From Lachnospiraceae bacterium (GTDB lineage Bacteria; Bacillota; Clostridia; Lachnospirales; Lachnospiraceae), in the NCBI GenBank assembly GCA_022845955.1, contig AP025576.1:372001-436000 (forward strand): a DNA stretch of 64,000 nt. The letters run 5' to 3'. Position 1 is the stretch's first letter. Each line of letters begins with the position of its first letter. Of this stretch, positions 1 through 8,500 are shown piece after piece. Both the position numbers and the translations under genes were made by a program. A model generated the notes under the pieces. The model did no database searches, was not told where the DNA came from, and was given only the letters and a program-made list of their open reading frames with translations.

Positions 1-2
1 AA

Positions 3-398
3 ATCCCGCCGGAGGCTTTAGAGGATGAAACCTTTGCGGCCATGATTGCGGAGGCGGACAAATATGTGGGCTATCCCTATGTGTGGGGCGGCAGCTCTCC
101 AAGCACCAGCTTTGATTGTTCCGGCTTCATTAGCTGGGTAGTCAATCATTCCGGCTGGAATGTGGGGCGGCAGACGGCGCAGGGGCTTTACAACCTCTGT
201 ACCCCTGTTTCCCCGGAGCAGGCAAAGCCCGGCGATCTGGTGTTTTTCGTCGGCACCTACGACACTTCCGGGATGTCCCATGTGGGGCTGTATGTGGGAA
301 ATTCGGTCATGTTGCACTGTGGAAATCCCATCAGTTACACAAACCTAAATTCAAGCTACTGGCAGGAGCATTTCTATTGTTACGGGCGTCTACCCTGA
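3..398 (+). CDS. NlpC/P60 family cell-wall hydrolase, C-terminal part (5' end outside window)
   Basis: The reading frame is open from the window edge, so only the C-terminal catalytic domain is visible (about 131 residues). The NlpC/P60 signature is clear: a catalytic Cys in FDCSGF, a His in MSHVGLY and a downstream polar residue near HCGNPIS. In Tn916/Tn1549-type ICEs such a domain ends the conjugation-associated lysozyme/peptidase that opens peptidoglycan for the mating channel, which is the likely role here. The stop lies 22 bases before the DUF4315 gene, and the transfer genes continue downstream without a break. The N-terminal domains and true start cannot be seen. Confidence 0.85.
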   Translation: MPPEALEDETFAAMIAEADKYVGYPYVWGGSSPSTSFDCSGFISWVVNHSGWNVGRQTAQGLYNLCTPVSPEQAKPGDLVFFVGTYDTSGMSHVGLYVGNSVMLHCGNPISYTNLNSSYWQEHFYCYGRLP

Positions 399-420
399 CG
401 CCAGAAAGGAGTTTTTGACT

Positions 421-675
421 ATGGCAATGAACAAATTGGAACGCATTGAAAAGGACATTGAGAAAACCAAAGGCAAGATCGCGGCGCTGCAAAATCAGCT
501 TCGGGAGCTGGAGGCGGCCAAGACTGAACAGGAAAACTTGCAGATCGTCCAGCTTGTGCGCGGCCTGAACATGACCCCGCAGGAGTTCGCCGCCTTTGTG
601 CGCGGCGGCGCTCTGCAAGCGCCCCCGGCCCCGCAGCCGGAGTTTGAACAGGAGGGAAAGGCCGATGAAGAATAA
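421..675 (+). CDS. DUF4315 family ICE protein
   Basis: Short, highly charged protein of 84 residues. The first half is a predicted coiled coil (heptad-like MNKLERIEKDIEKTKGKIAA), followed by a compact segment around LVRGLNMTPQEFAAFVRGG. This matches the DUF4315 family found between the NlpC/P60 and DUF4366 genes of Tn1549-like ICEs; its function is not known. The ATG at 421 is preferred because AGAAAGGAG lies about 9 bases upstream. A TTG two codons earlier is in frame but badly spaced. The 3' end overlaps the next gene by 11 bases, which suggests translational coupling within the transfer operon. Confidence 0.8.
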   Translation: MAMNKLERIEKDIEKTKGKIAALQNQLRELEAAKTEQENLQIVQLVRGLNMTPQEFAAFVRGGALQAPPAPQPEFEQEGKADEE

Positions 676-1462
676 GCTCATTCGCAGATTTGCCGTGACA
701 CTGGCCGCTGTGCTTTGCATGGCGGCTTTTTCCGTTACCGCCTACGCCGGGGGCGTTGACCCTGACCCGGAGCCGCTGCCGGAAACCACCGAAGCCCCTT
801 TGCCGGAGGAAACAGAGGAACCCACCACCGGCGGCATAGAGATGGAGCCGGAGGGCGTACCCGTCACCCCTAAGGGCAACGCGGCACTGGTGGATGATTT
901 TTTCGGAGATAAGCAGTTGATCACCGTCACCACCAAGGCCGGGAATTACTTCTATATCCTGATTGACCGGGCCAATGAGAACAAGGAAACCTCCGTGCAT
1001 TTCCTAAACCAAGTGGACGACGCCGACCTGCAAGCGTTGTTGGAGGACGGCGAACAGGAGCCGCAAGCCTGCACCTGCACGGCCAAGTGTGAGGCTGGGG
1101 CCGTCAACACGGCCTGCCCGGTTTGTAAAAATAACCTGACCGCCTGCGCCGGGCCGGAGCCGGAACCCGTAGGCGAGGAAGAACCGGCAGCGCCGGAGAA
1201 AGAAAGCGGAGGCATGGGCGGCCTTGTGGTGTTCCTTGTGGTAGCGCTGGCGGGCGGCGGCGTAGCCCTTTACTTCTTTAAGCTCCGCAAGCCGAAAGCA
1301 GATGTCAAGGGCGGCGACGATCTGGACGAATACGACTTTGGCGAGGCCGAGGGCGACGAGGAAGAAGCCCCGGAGCCGGACGACGCCACCGATGGGTACG
1401 CTCAAGAGCCGGGGGAAGATTTGTTGATGGAGGAAGAAACAGACGAGGAGGACGAGGAATGA
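665..1462 (+). CDS. DUF4366 / CD1107-family mobile element membrane protein
   Basis: 265 residues. The N-terminus is a signal peptide (basic MKNKLIRR, hydrophobic core, cleavage likely after VTAYA). Next comes an acidic Pro/Glu-rich linker, a folded middle with a Cys-rich patch (CTCTAKC ... CPVC, about residues 137-160), one transmembrane helix near residues 182-203, and a very acidic cytoplasmic tail. This order is that of the DUF4366 proteins encoded just before topB in Tn1549-like ICEs, which are thought to be part of the conjugation machinery at the cell surface. The start overlaps the DUF4315 stop, and the stop overlaps the topB start (ATGA), so all three are probably one transcript. Confidence 0.8.
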   Translation: MKNKLIRRFAVTLAAVLCMAAFSVTAYAGGVDPDPEPLPETTEAPLPEETEEPTTGGIEMEPEGVPVTPKGNAALVDDFFGDKQLITVTTKAGNYFYILIDRANENKETSVHFLNQVDDADLQALLEDGEQEPQACTCTAKCEAGAVNTACPVCKNNLTACAGPEPEPVGEEEPAAPEKESGGMGGLVVFLVVALAGGGVALYFFKLRKPKADVKGGDDLDEYDFGEAEGDEEEAPEPDDATDGYAQEPGEDLLMEEETDEEDEE

Positions 1463-3573
1463 CAACTTCACATACTCTTGTAATTGCAGAGAAGCCGAGC
1501 GTGGCCCGCAGCATTGCGGGTGTGATCGGCGCGGATCAGAAACAGGACGGCTACTTAGAGGGAAACGGCTATCTGGTGAGCTGGTGTATCGGCCATCTGG
1601 TTTCCCTTGCCGACGCCGGGGCCTATGACCCCCGCTTTAAGAAATGGCGCTATGAGGATTTGCCGATTCTGCCGCAAGAATGGCAGTACATCATCCCGGA
1701 CGACAAGAAAAAGCAGTTTGAAGTCTTACGTTCCCTGATGGAGCGCCCCGACGTGACCGGCCTTGTGTGCGCCACCGACGCCGGACGCGAGGGGGAGCTG
1801 ATTTTCCGTTTCGTCTATCAGATGGCGGGCTGTCAAAAGCCGTTTCAGCGCCTTTGGATTTCCAGCATGGAGGACGGGGCCATCCGTGATGGGTTTGCCA
1901 ACCTGAAACCCGGCGCGGACTACGATGCTCTCTATCAATCGGCCCTTTGCCGGGCGCAGGCCGATTGGCTGGTGGGGATCAACGCCACAAGACTTTTCTC
2001 CATCCTATACCACAAGACCCTGACCGTGGGCCGTGTCCAGACGCCGACCCTGAAAATGCTGGTTGACCGAGAGACGAAAATCAGCGGTTTTAAGAAAGAG
2101 AAATATCACGTTGTCCATATCGCAGCGGGCGGCATGGAGGCGGCCAGCAGCCGCCTTTCCAGCCCCGAAGAAGCGGCCCGCCTGAAAGCGGCTTGCGCTG
2201 GGGAGCAGGCCCTTTGTGTTTCCGTGGCGAGGGAGAAAAAGACAGAGCAGCCGCCACGTCTTTACGACCTCACAACCTTGCAGCGGGAGGCCAACCGCCT
2301 GTTTGGATTTACCGCCAAGCAGACCCTTGATTACGCCCAAAAGCTCTATGAAAAGAAGCGGCTGACCTACCCCCGCACGGACAGCCAGTATTTGACCGAT
2401 GATATGCAGCCCAGGTTGGAACGCATCGTGTCCGGCCTGTTGCCGCTGCTTTCCTTTGCGGCGGGATTGGACAAAGCCCCGGAGTTTCACCGGGTGCTGA
2501 ACAGCAAAAAGGTGTCGGATCACCACGCCATTATCCCCACGATGGAGTTTGTGCAGACAGGCTTTGACGGGCTGGCCGAGGGCGAAAAGAAACTGCTGTC
2601 CCTTGTGTGCTGCAAGCTGCTGTGTGCGGTAGCCGCGCCCCATGTGTATGAGGCCATCACCGCCACATTCACTTGCGCCGGGAATGAATTTACCGCCAAG
2701 GGAAAGACCGTCCTTACCTCCGGCTGGAAAGAGATTGACCGCCGTTTTAAGGCTTCTTTCAAGATTGACGCCGACGAGGACGCGCCGGAGCTTGCGCGGG
2801 AGCTGCCGGACGGAGGCCGTCTGCCGGAGAACATCGAGGGCCAGACCTTTGACCCGGTGGAGGCCAGTGTTACCGAGCATTTCACTACGCCGCCCAAGCC
2901 CTACACCGAAGATACGCTGCTGTCGGCTATGGAACGTGCCGGAGCCGAGGATATGCCGGAGGACGCCGAGAGGCAGGGCTTAGGCACACCGGCCACCCGC
3001 GCTTCCATCTTAGAAAAGCTGGTGCAGATGGGCTTTGTGGAACGCAAAGGCAAGCAGCTACTTCCCACCAGGGACGGCCACAACCTTGCCTGTGTTCTGC
3101 CGGATATACTGACCTCTCCCCAGCTTACGTCTGAATGGGAAACGAAGCTGACGGCCATTGCCAAAGGGGAGGCCGACCCGGAGGGCTTCATGCATGACAT
3201 TGCGGAAATGACAAGGAGCCTGATTGTTGGTTATTCGCAGATCAGCGAGGACGCACAGCGGTTGTTTCAGGCCGAGCGTGTGGTTATCGGCAAATGCCCG
3301 CGCTGCGGGGAAAGCGTCTATGAGGGCAAAAAGAACTACTACTGCGGAAACCGAGGCTGCCAGTTTGTCATGTGGAAGAATGACCGATTTTTTGAGGAAC
3401 GGGGCAAGGCGTTTACCCCGAAGATCGCCGCCGCGCTGCTGGGAGACGGAAAAGCAAAGGTAAAGGGCCTGCTCTCCATGAAAACCGGCAAGACCTATGA
3501 CGGGACGGTGCTTTTGGCCGATACAGGTGGGAAGTACGTCAACTACCGCATAGAACGGAGAGCGAAGAACTAA
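1459..3573 (+). CDS. topB: DNA topoisomerase III (type IA)
   Basis: 704 residues, normal length for ICE-borne type IA topoisomerases that relax or decatenate single-stranded DNA during conjugative transfer. The N-terminal TOPRIM domain has the AEKPS motif (10-14) and the acidic TDAGREGE motif (106-113). The catalytic tyrosine is Tyr304 in LTYPRTDS. A Cys4 zinc ribbon (CPRCGE ... YYCGNRGC) begins near residue 613, and a final small domain binds DNA in homologues. It starts on the ATGA that ends the DUF4366 gene. A strong hairpin pair follows the stop, closing this transcription unit. Confidence 0.97.
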   Translation: MTTSHTLVIAEKPSVARSIAGVIGADQKQDGYLEGNGYLVSWCIGHLVSLADAGAYDPRFKKWRYEDLPILPQEWQYIIPDDKKKQFEVLRSLMERPDVTGLVCATDAGREGELIFRFVYQMAGCQKPFQRLWISSMEDGAIRDGFANLKPGADYDALYQSALCRAQADWLVGINATRLFSILYHKTLTVGRVQTPTLKMLVDRETKISGFKKEKYHVVHIAAGGMEAASSRLSSPEEAARLKAACAGEQALCVSVAREKKTEQPPRLYDLTTLQREANRLFGFTAKQTLDYAQKLYEKKRLTYPRTDSQYLTDDMQPRLERIVSGLLPLLSFAAGLDKAPEFHRVLNSKKVSDHHAIIPTMEFVQTGFDGLAEGEKKLLSLVCCKLLCAVAAPHVYEAITATFTCAGNEFTAKGKTVLTSGWKEIDRRFKASFKIDADEDAPELARELPDGGRLPENIEGQTFDPVEASVTEHFTTPPKPYTEDTLLSAMERAGAEDMPEDAERQGLGTPATRASILEKLVQMGFVERKGKQLLPTRDGHNLACVLPDILTSPQLTSEWETKLTAIAKGEADPEGFMHDIAEMTRSLIVGYSQISEDAQRLFQAERVVIGKCPRCGESVYEGKKNYYCGNRGCQFVMWKNDRFFEERGKAFTPKIAAALLGDGKAKVKGLLSMKTGKTYDGTVLLADTGGKYVNYRIERRAKN

Positions 3574-3574
3574 A

Positions 3575-3608
3575 AAACAGCAAGCATAGGGAGTGTAGCC
3601 ACACTCCC
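3575..3608. repeat. 34-bp inverted-repeat element with hairpin, copy A (partner at 24314-24347)
   Basis: Right after topB is a 14-base stretch beginning AAACAGCAAGCATA, followed by a perfect hairpin with arms GGGAGTGT / ACACTCCC and loop AGCC (3589-3608). The same 34 bases occur in opposite orientation at 24314-24347 beside mobC, differing only in the loop. The hairpin is seen directly; its role (oriT-related site, or terminator) is inferred. Confidence 0.75.
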
Positions 3609-3610
3609 GC

Positions 3611-3655
3611 AAAATCCCTGACCCGGCGCACCCGCCGGGCCGGGGATTTTCTCTT
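3611..3655 (+). terminator. Rho-independent terminator after topB
   Basis: Outer stem AAAATCCC / GGGATTTT with a very GC-rich inner stem CCCGGCG / CGCCGGG, followed by a short T-rich stretch. It is directly downstream of topB. A second small hairpin (TTGGGG-AAG-CCCCAA, 3655-3669) follows and resembles the first hairpin of the oriT candidate at 24.27 kb. Confidence 0.7.
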
Positions 3656-3785
3656 TGGGGAAGCCCCAAGCCCCTTGTATGATGGATGTTTCGGTTGTGC
3701 AGAATGGATTTAAATTTGCTTTTCATAATCGGATATCCCTGCTATACTATGCATAAGAATCTATGTCATACAGAGGGAGGAACCG

Positions 3786-3941
3786 ATGAAACAACCAGAT
3801 AAAAAACAATGTTTTCATGGTATGGCTACGATTGGGATGGGGCTTGGTCTGCTGTTCGGGATTTTGTTGGAGAACATCCCGCTGGGGCTTTTGATGGGAA
3901 CCTCATTGGCTGGCTTTGGAAATATGACAACGAAAAGGTAG
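3786..3941 (+). CDS. Small glycine-rich membrane protein, 51 aa
   Basis: Short frame with a good ribosome binding site (GAGGGAGGAACCG before the ATG). After a charged start (MKQPDKKQC) a single hydrophobic helix is rich in regularly spaced Gly (MATIGMGLGLLFGILL, then GLLMGTSLAGFG), like a glycine-zipper membrane segment. It ends ten bases before the next gene, so the two are probably co-transcribed. No family is recognised. A TATACT at 3743-3748 may be the -10 of this cargo unit, but there is no good -35. Confidence 0.55.
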   Translation: MKQPDKKQCFHGMATIGMGLGLLFGILLENIPLGLLMGTSLAGFGNMTTKR

Positions 3942-3951
3942 GTGGACGGTT

Positions 3952-4428
3952 ATGAAAAAATGGATAATTATTTCTATCGCAATCGCATTGCTATTGCTTT
4001 CGCTATCCTTTATTTTATTCAGGCAGGAAAATAATCTGGCAGCACTGTCCAGACAATGCGGGATTGACTTAACGATAGGGAAAGTTGTTTCCCACAAGGA
4101 TACGCATGGTGGATTTCATGGAGATGGAGTTTCCTACACAGTGTTACAATATCCCGATGATTCCATCGGTGAACAAATGGAAGAAAGTGAAATCTGGCAA
4201 AAACTTCCTCTTCCCGAAAACTTAGACACGTTCCTATACCAGCCATACGATGATGAAGTATCTATACCGGAAATACAGGACGGGTACTATTATTTCTATG
4301 ACCGCCATTCGGAAAGTACAAATCCATATGATGATTCCGAGCTGTTCCAGCGTTTTTCCTTTAATTTTACCTTTGCCATTTATGACCAAAGCTCCAATCA
4401 AATATATCTCATTGAATACGACACATAA
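3952..4428 (+). CDS. Hypothetical membrane-anchored or secreted protein, 158 aa
   Basis: The N-terminus MKKWIIISIAIALLLLSLSF is a signal anchor or uncleaved signal peptide. The rest is a soluble, acidic and aromatic-rich domain (notably the DGYYYFYDRHSES region) with no Cys pairs or catalytic motif I can name. It follows the 51-residue membrane protein at ten bases. Base composition is more AT-rich than the neighbouring transfer genes, so this looks like inserted cargo. The product is most likely exported but membrane-held; function unknown. Confidence 0.65.
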   Translation: MKKWIIISIAIALLLLSLSFILFRQENNLAALSRQCGIDLTIGKVVSHKDTHGGFHGDGVSYTVLQYPDDSIGEQMEESEIWQKLPLPENLDTFLYQPYDDEVSIPEIQDGYYYFYDRHSESTNPYDDSELFQRFSFNFTFAIYDQSSNQIYLIEYDT

Positions 4429-4477
4429 AGGAAGTCGATCTGTTTGATTTTAAGAACGGCTTAGACCAGGAGGGACA

Positions 4478-4681
4478 ATGTATACGGACAGCAGAGAAAA
4501 CGAAGTGCGATTGCTGAAACGGTTGTGGGCAGGGCTTCCAACCATATGTCCCAAATGCCGCCAAGCGGAATTAGTGCATCTTCATAAGAAAGCAAAAAAG
4601 AGTAATATGGACTGGAAGTGCCCGGCCTGCGGAGAAATTTACCGCACCATAAACATACTGAGTGAGCTGCCGGATTCTTAA
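4478..4681 (+). CDS. Small zinc-ribbon protein, 67 aa
   Basis: Two CxxC knuckles, CPKC near residue 25 and CPAC near residue 49, about 24 residues apart with basic residues between, form a single zinc ribbon. There is no membrane segment, so a small cytoplasmic nucleic-acid- or protein-binding factor is possible. An AGGAGGGACA ribosome binding site sits before the ATG. It lies between the secreted protein and the HTH membrane protein in the same orientation. Function unknown. Confidence 0.6.
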   Translation: MYTDSRENEVRLLKRLWAGLPTICPKCRQAELVHLHKKAKKSNMDWKCPACGEIYRTINILSELPDS

Positions 4682-4702
4682 ATTTCTGTATGGCCTGGCT
4701 CT

Positions 4703-4719
4703 TGCAACCTACGGTTGCA
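4703..4719. promoter_or_regulatory. Short perfect hairpin upstream of HTH gene (possible operator)
   Basis: TGCAACC and GGTTGCA flank a three-base TAC. A further GCAACCGG half-site follows at about 4736. The position just upstream of the HTH gene at 4784 fits an autoregulatory operator, but only the inverted repeat is seen. Confidence 0.35.
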
Positions 4720-4783
4720 TTTTAGTTGGTGGCACGCAACCGGGGTGTTGATGTATGATGAAACCGGAAAGGAGGGCGTGAAC

Positions 4784-5389
4784 ATGGCACTGAGCGAAAA
4801 CATTAAAGCCAGGCGTACACAACTAAAAATGTCCCAAGAGTATGTTGCCGATCAGTTGGGCATCAGCCGTCAAGCTGTTGCAAAATGGGAAGCAGGAACC
4901 AGTGAACCGACATCTAAAAACTTATCGGAATTGGCTTTCCTCTTTGAAATCAGCATTTCTGAATTGGTTGATCCTCAAACCTATGCCGAGGAACAAGCGG
5001 CACAGGAACAAAAATTTAGGGATAAGCAGCAAAATGCCAAGATGCTTTTTGGAAGGTGGGGTGGTGTCATACTGCTAAACGCTGGCTGGGACGGCTATTC
5101 TTCCGGCCTGTATGGTACAGACTTCCCGTACCCGTACCATTGGTTAGCCATTTTGACGGTTGGTCTTGTATTGCTGTTTATCACATCAAAGGATATGGGG
5201 AAAAAGCATAGGCTTGAAGCATTGCAGAGCATCATTGGTCTTGCTATGATTTTCTCTATTTTCTTTTTGCCCCGCATCATTCCTTTGGAGCAGGTTGGAG
5301 TGAGGTATCTTCTGGCAGACGTAGTTACTGCGATTTGCGGCATTTTATTAAGTTTAAAATATTGGCGTTATATCTGGAAGGTCAAATAA
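4784..5389 (+). CDS. XRE-type HTH regulator with C-terminal membrane domain
   Basis: 201 residues. Residues 1-60 are a Cro/C1-type helix-turn-helix (SQEYVADQLGISRQAVAKWE; recognition helix around SRQAVAKW). A polar linker of about 40 residues follows, then three or four hydrophobic segments (near LAILTVGLVLLFI, IIGLAMIFSIFFL, LLADVVTAICGILLSL). Such HTH-membrane proteins are common in Firmicutes and may tether regulation to a membrane signal; the target is unknown. The ATG at 4784 has GGAGG seven to eight bases upstream, better than earlier in-frame starts. A terminator follows at 5455. Confidence 0.8.
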   Translation: MALSENIKARRTQLKMSQEYVADQLGISRQAVAKWEAGTSEPTSKNLSELAFLFEISISELVDPQTYAEEQAAQEQKFRDKQQNAKMLFGRWGGVILLNAGWDGYSSGLYGTDFPYPYHWLAILTVGLVLLFITSKDMGKKHRLEALQSIIGLAMIFSIFFLPRIIPLEQVGVRYLLADVVTAICGILLSLKYWRYIWKVK

Positions 5390-5454
5390 AACAGAAGCGA
5401 TTGTAAGGCCCCTATCAACAACTGAATACCAGCCGCCCACAGGCGGCACCACCC

Positions 5455-5490
5455 AGCAGGAAATCTTTGAAACGGTTTCCTGCTTTTCTT
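5455..5490 (+). terminator. Rho-independent terminator
   Basis: Stem GCAGGAAA / TTTCCTGC followed by TTTTCTT. It separates the small cargo block from the large ICE gene starting at 5521. Confidence 0.7.
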
Positions 5491-5520
5491 ATGCCATTTT
5501 TCAGGAGGATGTGAAACCAA

Positions 5521-8500
5521 ATGTCTTATAGCTCTTACGACCACGATAACTTAGAACCGGCTAACATCATGCGGATTGAGCGCCGGATGTACTTTGAAAG
5601 CGGCAAGGCCGATCTCTCCGAAGTGGTAAAGCTGCCTCTTGCAGAGATTCTTTCCCTGCGGGCGGAAAGCGCCGCCGCAGAACAGGAAATCTTTGACCGC
5701 TTAAAGACACAGGCCGCCGCATGGGAGGAACAAGCCGGAAGAACCCTGTTTCTTGACAAAGCCCTGGAATATGCCCGGACGCTTCCCGTCACCCACACTT
5801 CCAACCAGTGGGAGGCGCAGGGGGATTTCCTCCGTGTCCGAAGCAACGCGGTCTATAAAATGACCTATTCCATTTCCGAGAATACCCGGTATGACAGCAC
5901 GGCGAAGAAATCTGTCCCTTACTCCTGGACACTGCGCTGGAGCATTTATACCAATGCGCCTGGAAGCTACCGGCAGGCCCGGATTGCCGGACAGGATCGG
6001 AAAGTATTTGCCAGTCGGGAAGAACTGGACAAATATCTGAATGGGCGAATCAAAGCCCACCAGCATTTGTTTACGGAAATCTCCCCGGTCATCCCCAAGA
6101 AGTACGCCGACTATTTCAAGGTAAACGGCCTCCTGCTCCCCGGCTACACCATCGAGGGGGAAGCGCCCCAACAGGCCGCCGAGCTGCCCCAGCAGACCAC
6201 CGGGGCCGGGAAAGAACAGCCGGAGCCGTCCGCCGCTATCCAACCGCCTGAAAGGAGGAAACTCGTGAACGAAGTATTTTCTATTTTTCTTGATAACCGC
6301 GCCGAAGCGCAGACCGACAGGCCGCATGGCTACTGGCTTTCCTTGCCGACCACCGCCGAACAGGTACAGGAAGCTCTAAAGGAAATCCACATCACCGCCG
6401 ACAACCAGCAGGACTTGTTTATTGACGGCTTTTCTACCCAGGAGGGGCAACCGCTGGAACTGTCGGAGGACTTGATACAATCCGCCAGTGTGGACGAACT
6501 GAATTTTCTTGCGGTGCAGCTTCAAAAGCTGGACGATGTGGAACGTTTGCAGTTAAACGCCGTCATGCACTCCCCGGAGAAATTTCAGACCATCGGCCAG
6601 ATCATCGACTATACCGAAAACACGGATTGCTTTGTTTTAATCGAGGCCAAGGACAACCGCACCTTGGGGGAACACTACCTGAATCATTCCGGCCTGATGG
6701 TCGTTCCTGATGAATGGAAACCGGCCATTGACACGGAACGGCTGGGCCGGTTTATTGCCAAGGAGGAAAAAGGGACATTCACTGAGTTTGGCTATCTCCT
6801 GCGAACCGGCGAGGAATGGCAGCGCATTCATGAGGGTCAGCCCGTGCCGGAGGAATACCGGGTGATGGCCTACCCCGCGCCGGAAGCGCTGCACGAGGAA
6901 CCGAGCGCCCAGCCAGAGTCGGAGGTACAGGCCCCGCAGCCCGTCACCCCCATTCTCCTGAACAGCCAGAACAGCGCCGACCGCATGAAAGAAATCACCG
7001 ACCGGCTGGAAACCGGCATACAGGAGCTTTTTGAAAGTGAACGGTACAAAGCCTATCTCACCTCTATGGCGAAGTTCCACAGTTACAGCTTCAACAACAC
7101 GCTCCTAATCGCCATGCAGGGCGGCCAGCTTGTGGCGGGCTACAACAAGTGGCGGGATGATTTTCACCGCAACGTCAAGAAAGGTGAAAAAGCCATCAAG
7201 ATTCTGGCTCCGGCCCCGTTCAAAGCAAAGAAGGAAGTGCCGAGGCTGGACGCCCAGGGAAAGCCAGTGACGGGAAAGGACGGAAAGCCTGTTACCGAAG
7301 TACAGGAAATCCAAGTTCCGGCATTTAAAATCGTTTCCGTCTTTGATGTGAGCCAGACCGAGGGAGAACCGCTGCCCTCTATCGGCACGGAAGAACTGAC
7401 CGGCAGCGTGGAGCAATACGAGGACTTTTTCAAGGTGCTGGAACAGGCCTCCCCCGTCCCGATGGCCTTCGAGGACATTCCCGGTGGCTCTCACGGCTAC
7501 TATCACCTCATGGAAAAGCGGATCGCCATTCAGGAGGGCATGAGTGAATTACAAACCCTAAAGACAGCCATCCATGAGATCGCCCATGCCAAGCTCCACG
7601 CCATTGACCCGGAAGCCCCGGCCATGGAGCAGACTGACCGCCCCGACAGCCGCACCCGCGAGGTGCAGGCCGAAAGCGTGGCCTATGCCGTCTGCCAGCA
7701 TTACGGGCTGGACACCTCCGATTATTCCTTTGGCTATGTGGCTGGTTGGAGTTCCGGCAAGGAATTGAAAGAGCTGAAAGCCTCCCTTGAAACCATCCGG
7801 GCCACCGCCCATGAGCTGATTACCACCATTGACAGCCGCCTTGCCGAGCTTCAGAAAGAACGGCAGGCCCAGCAGGAACAGCCGCAGGCCGCCGAGCAGA
7901 CAAACCCGGACGGCGTGTTTTCCAAGCTGCCCCCCAAGCAACAGCAGGCCATGACCGAGGAAGTGCGGGCTACACTGCAAATGCTGATTGACACGGATTT
8001 GAAATCCACCGGCGAAGTGTCGCAGGGAAGCAAGGAGGCGGCGCAGGCGCAGGGCTTTACCATTGCCGGAGATGGAACGCTGGAACAGGCAGAAGCCCCG
8101 CAGGAGGCCGCCTACCGTCTGGAAAGCGGCGATTACCTGTATATCCAGACATCGGAAACCGGCTATGACTACACACTGTATGGCCCCGAATATAAGGAGC
8201 TGGACGGAGGCCAGCTTGACAATCCCGACCTGTCCCTTGAGGAAGCCGGAAAAGAAATCCTTGCCATCCATGAGCTTCCGGCTGGGACAATGGAACTCCT
8301 GACCGGCGACAGGATGGATGATTTTCTGGAAGCCGCTGAACAGGCCAACGCCATTCCCCAGCCGCAGGCATGGAACGGAATCGACGGTCTTTTGAATGGG
8401 AAACCATTCATGCCGAAGGCGTCCCCCAAGGAACGGGCCAACGCTTTGATTGACTTAGCGGAAAAAGACGGACAGCGGTTGGGCAACGGGGAGCGCCGGT

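Noticed and set aside
2005..2880. Long minus-strand frame inside topB
   Set aside because: Shadow of the GC-rich topB coding strand; no start signal or protein-like motif. The same holds for the long minus-strand frame at 9259-10149.
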